Origin: Alphaproteobacteria bacterium
GTDB lineage: Bacteria > Pseudomonadota > Alphaproteobacteria > JAJTHO01
Assembly (NCBI GenBank): GCA_021297975.1
Contig: JAJTHO010000132.1
Location: 1 to 9,486 of the forward strand
Direction of reading: 5' to 3'
Length of the DNA stretch: 9,486 bases
A program made the position numbers and the translations under genes. Shown piece by piece: positions 7,816 through 9,486 of the stretch. The notes under the pieces are model-generated. The model saw nothing but the letters and a program-made list of their open reading frames with translations. It had not been told where the DNA came from and did no database searches. The stretch's first letter is position 1; each line of letters starts with the position of its first letter.

Positions 7816-8370
7816 TCACAATCCTTTACGTCCCGGCAGCATCCGCCGCAATACCGTGTCTTTATAATAGTAATGATGCAATAAACCCGCCGCTGTGTGT
7901 GCGGCAACGAGCAGCAGCAAGCCATTGGCCAATAGTTCGTGGGTTTCTTTAAAAAATCCCGCCAACGCCACATCTTTATCCAGCAAAGCCGGCATATCAA
8001 ATAAGCCGTAAATACTGACCGGATACCCCGCCGAACTCGACATCGCCCAGCCCGACAACGGCATCAAAATCAGCAGTGCATACAGCGCCCAATGCGCGAT
8101 GCGGGCAAGCTGTCCTTTCCAGCGCGGGATGGATGACGGCAAAGCGGGAACAGGATGGGTAAACCGCCAGCCCAGCCGAAAAAACGTCAAGACTAAAATT
8201 AAAATTCCCGTTGCCTTATGAAGGTCATACACGGTGTATTTAAACGGCGGTGTTAAATCACTCATCAGCGAGCCAACAATCCATAAACCAATCACCAAAA
8301 GTGCCATTAACCAATGAAGGACGATGGCGACGGGGGTGTAACGATCAACAGTAATGGCTGCGTGTTGCAT
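7816..8370 (-). CDS. cybB: Cytochrome b561 (CybB-like di-heme membrane protein)
   Basis: This encodes a 184-residue four-helix membrane cytochrome that in E. coli CybB carries two b hemes and moves electrons between quinol and periplasmic acceptors such as superoxide. It opens with RYTPVAIVLHWLMALLV, typical of the family. Histidines suited as heme ligands are His19 (helix 1), His51 (YDLHKATG, helix 2), His144 (KETHELLANG) and His158 (AAHTAAG). The last two are 14 apart, as in the E. coli protein. His93 (RIAHWALY) starts helix 3. The frame is open up to 8472, but ATG 8370 is chosen because the family N-terminus begins there and GGAG sits 7 nt upstream. The partner upstream is a secreted histidine-rich protein, 23 nt away. 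The downstream dehydrogenase gene starts only 3 nt after the stop, an unexpected neighbour for this protein. Confidence 0.92.
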   Translation of the reverse strand: MQHAAITVDRYTPVAIVLHWLMALLVIGLWIVGSLMSDLTPPFKYTVYDLHKATGILILVLTFFRLGWRFTHPVPALPSSIPRWKGQLARIAHWALYALLILMPLSGWAMSSSAGYPVSIYGLFDMPALLDKDVALAGFFKETHELLANGLLLLVAAHTAAGLLHHYYYKDTVLRRMLPGRKGL

Positions 8371-8377
8371 AACCTTG

Positions 8378-8381
8378 CTCC
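8378..8381 (-). promoter_or_regulatory. Ribosome binding site deciding the cytochrome b561 start
   Basis: On the minus strand GGAG stands 7 nt before ATG 8370. This supports the short start over an extension of 34 residues to position 8472, which would overlap the upstream gene by about 80 nt and lacks family resemblance. Confidence 0.7.
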
Positions 8382-8393
8382 GAAAAAAAATAA

Positions 8394-9188
8394 TTACTCT
8401 GCTTTTACCAACAGCGTAAAGGGAAACGTCAACACGGCTCCCGCGCGCTGCACCTGTAAAAAAACCTTCCAAACCCCGGCTATGGGTGGATTCACATGAA
8501 ATTGCAGCATTCCCGGCGTCTTCACACCGTCCATGGGGTGCGCATGGAGCAATCGTGTTTGCGCGCCATCAAACCCCACCAAATGCGCCGATGCGCCCAG
8601 AAATTCTTCTAAATTCGTGACCGGCTTACCCGACGCATCGTGTAACTTAACCTGCAACGTGCTGTCGCCACCGGCGGTGAGCACACTGTCCTGTATGGCT
8701 GCGGCAATCCCCGCAGCCTCTGCTGTCAGCTGAGCAGTCTTGGAAATAACTGGCTGCGCCGCGGGGCTGCCCCATGTTGTCCGCACGGGCAAATGCCCAC
8801 CATTTTCAAGGGTTATGTCCGCCCAGACCACATAGCCGCTCTGCTCAGGCTTTACCATCACGGTGTACTCACCCGTTTTCTTTGCCGCCTCAGGATGAAC
8901 GTGCAGGTATTCACTGAAATCAGGGGCGACAACAAAAAGATGTAGTTTTTTTGTGTGCACCTCTGTGAGCTTATCAACTGTAATCGGCGTGCCGGATGCA
9001 TCGGTCAGGCGCAGGGTCAGCGCCTGCGGCGTGCCGGGCTTGATAGTTCGCGGGCTAGTGACATTAACGGTTGGACTGTTTTGCCGCTCTATTGGTGCTG
9101 TATGGTTGTGTTTATCTGCTGCGTGCGCCTGAAAGCTTGATGAGAGCACCATCAGTGCGGTAAAAAGTGTTGCCGTAAAAATGCGCAT
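8394..9188 (-). CDS. Secreted protein with two histidine-triad repeats, probable periplasmic metal-binding protein
   Basis: This encodes a 264-residue protein with a signal peptide (about residues 1-23, cut near AHA/AD) and then a His-containing stretch (KHNH, 26-29). The mature part consists of two similar domains, about 57-139 and 176-261, with a beta-sandwich look resembling YtkA-like or heavy-metal-binding secreted domains. Each contains DASGxP (63 and 184), a His followed 13 residues later by an L-H-x-H-P motif: His83/His96/His98 and His202/His215/His217. The identical spacing shows an internal duplication. The histidines suggest copper or another metal, but no known cofactor can be assigned. 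AAGG lies a few nt before the ATG. It heads the four-gene minus-strand unit, directly before cytochrome b561, so a shared redox or metal-related role in the periplasm is plausible. The exact family and function are unknown. Confidence 0.88.
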   Translation of the reverse strand: MRIFTATLFTALMVLSSSFQAHAADKHNHTAPIERQNSPTVNVTSPRTIKPGTPQALTLRLTDASGTPITVDKLTEVHTKKLHLFVVAPDFSEYLHVHPEAAKKTGEYTVMVKPEQSGYVVWADITLENGGHLPVRTTWGSPAAQPVISKTAQLTAEAAGIAAAIQDSVLTAGGDSTLQVKLHDASGKPVTNLEEFLGASAHLVGFDGAQTRLLHAHPMDGVKTPGMLQFHVNPPIAGVWKVFLQVQRAGAVLTFPFTLLVKAE

Positions 9189-9277
9189 GATGAAGCCTTT
9201 TTCTCTAAAATAAGGCTAACCGAAACGAAACATGAACACCAGTTTTTAATGGAATCAAACACCGCGCCGAGGGGCAA

Positions 9278-9290
9278 AAATCCTAGATTT
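9278..9290. repeat. Short inverted repeat, AAATC arms
   Basis: AAATC-CTA-GATTT has two perfect 5-bp arms around a 3-nt centre, about 90 bp upstream of the secreted-protein start. It could be an operator half-site pair or chance; there is no T-run to make it a terminator. Confidence 0.4.
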
Positions 9291-9303
9291 GTTGAACTTC
9301 GCT

Positions 9304-9317
9304 AACCGTCAACGGTT
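9304..9317. repeat. Short inverted repeat, AACCGT arms
   Basis: AACCGT-CA-ACGGTT has two perfect 6-bp arms with a 2-nt centre, 13 bp beyond the other inverted repeat. It lies between the tRNA 3' end and the operon start. The size suits a dimeric repressor site, but no regulator is known. The centre is too small for a stable hairpin terminator. Confidence 0.45.
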
Positions 9318-9357
9318 TATCTGTAAAAACCATACCTCCCCTCTTGAGAGCGGAATA

Positions 9358-9432
<75 letters not shown>

Positions 9433-9448
9433 AAAATTGCGAACCGCC

Positions 9449-9476
9449 TTTATAGCGCGGCGAAACGGCGATGCAA
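9449..9476 (-). promoter_or_regulatory. Promoter of tRNA-Gly
   Basis: On the minus strand TTGCAT (9476-9471), a 16-nt spacer and TATAAA (9454-9449) resemble a sigma70-type promoter. The -10 element ends 16 nt before the mature tRNA 5' end, which leaves a short leader for RNase P to remove. A GC-rich stretch follows the -10, reminiscent of a stringent discriminator. Confidence 0.6.
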
Positions 9477-9486
9477 CACAATTCAC

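Larger units (their letters stand above)
9189..9357. other. Intergenic region between the minus-strand unit and the tRNA
   Basis: No gene is visible. The region must hold the promoter of the secreted-protein operon, but only weak candidates are seen on the minus strand. One is TTGATT, 17 nt, TCATGT; another is TTCATG, 18 nt, TATTTT. A tandem CGAAA-CGAAA (9221-9230) and two short inverted repeats (9278-9290 and 9304-9317) are present. No clear intrinsic terminator follows the tRNA. Confidence 0.5.

Noticed and set aside
8371..8472. Longer cytochrome b561 starting at 8472
   Set aside because: It would overlap the upstream gene by about 80 nt, the extra 34 residues are unlike the family, and ATG 8370 has its own ribosome binding site.
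9345..9354. CTCT-TG-AGAG palindrome near the tRNA 3' end
   Set aside because: Four-base arms with a two-base centre are too short to mean anything, and there is no T-run on the tRNA strand.

Overview
The window reads as chromosomal DNA of an alphaproteobacterium. The first gene encodes a GapR/DUF2312 nucleoid protein, a family essentially confined to Alphaproteobacteria, and the base composition is moderately GC-rich by eye. The species cannot be named from this sequence alone. No transposase, phage gene, CRISPR array or known defence system is visible. The window holds eight protein genes and one tRNA, with two surface-polysaccharide clusters that converge near position 5124.

Left part, plus strand (65-2109): gapR is followed by an M3-family oligoendopeptidase (PepF-like) whose GTG start overlaps the gapR stop by 4 nt. 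These look like housekeeping genes. After a 62-nt gap comes a second plus-strand unit (2172-5125). It holds a Wzc/ExoP-type chain-length regulator fused to a BY-family tyrosine kinase, coupled through a TGATG overlap to a membrane-anchored protein of unknown function.

Right part, minus strand (9188 down to 5122): four closely spaced genes run in this order. First is a secreted protein with two histidine-bearing beta-type repeats, probably metal-binding. Next is a cytochrome b561, then a UDP-N-acetylhexosamine 6-dehydrogenase (TviB/WbpA type), then an O-antigen ligase/polymerase-like membrane protein. Gaps are 23, 3 and about 20 nt, so one transcript is likely. The dehydrogenase would supply a nucleotide-sugar uronic acid. 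The ligase-like protein would polymerise or transfer the glycan. The kinase/co-polymerase on the opposite strand would control chain length and export. Together they suggest part of a capsule, exopolysaccharide or O-antigen locus. Glycosyltransferases, flippase, outer-membrane exporter and phosphatase are not in view.

Right edge: about 170 bases without a gene, containing two short inverted repeats, then a tRNA-Gly(GCC) on the minus strand with an encoded CCA and a credible upstream promoter.

The most interesting points are the internally duplicated histidine-triad protein next to cytochrome b561, the tight linkage of that redox pair to polysaccharide genes, the uncharacterised partner of the BY-kinase, and a perfect 14-bp palindrome that supplies the last codons of both convergent genes.
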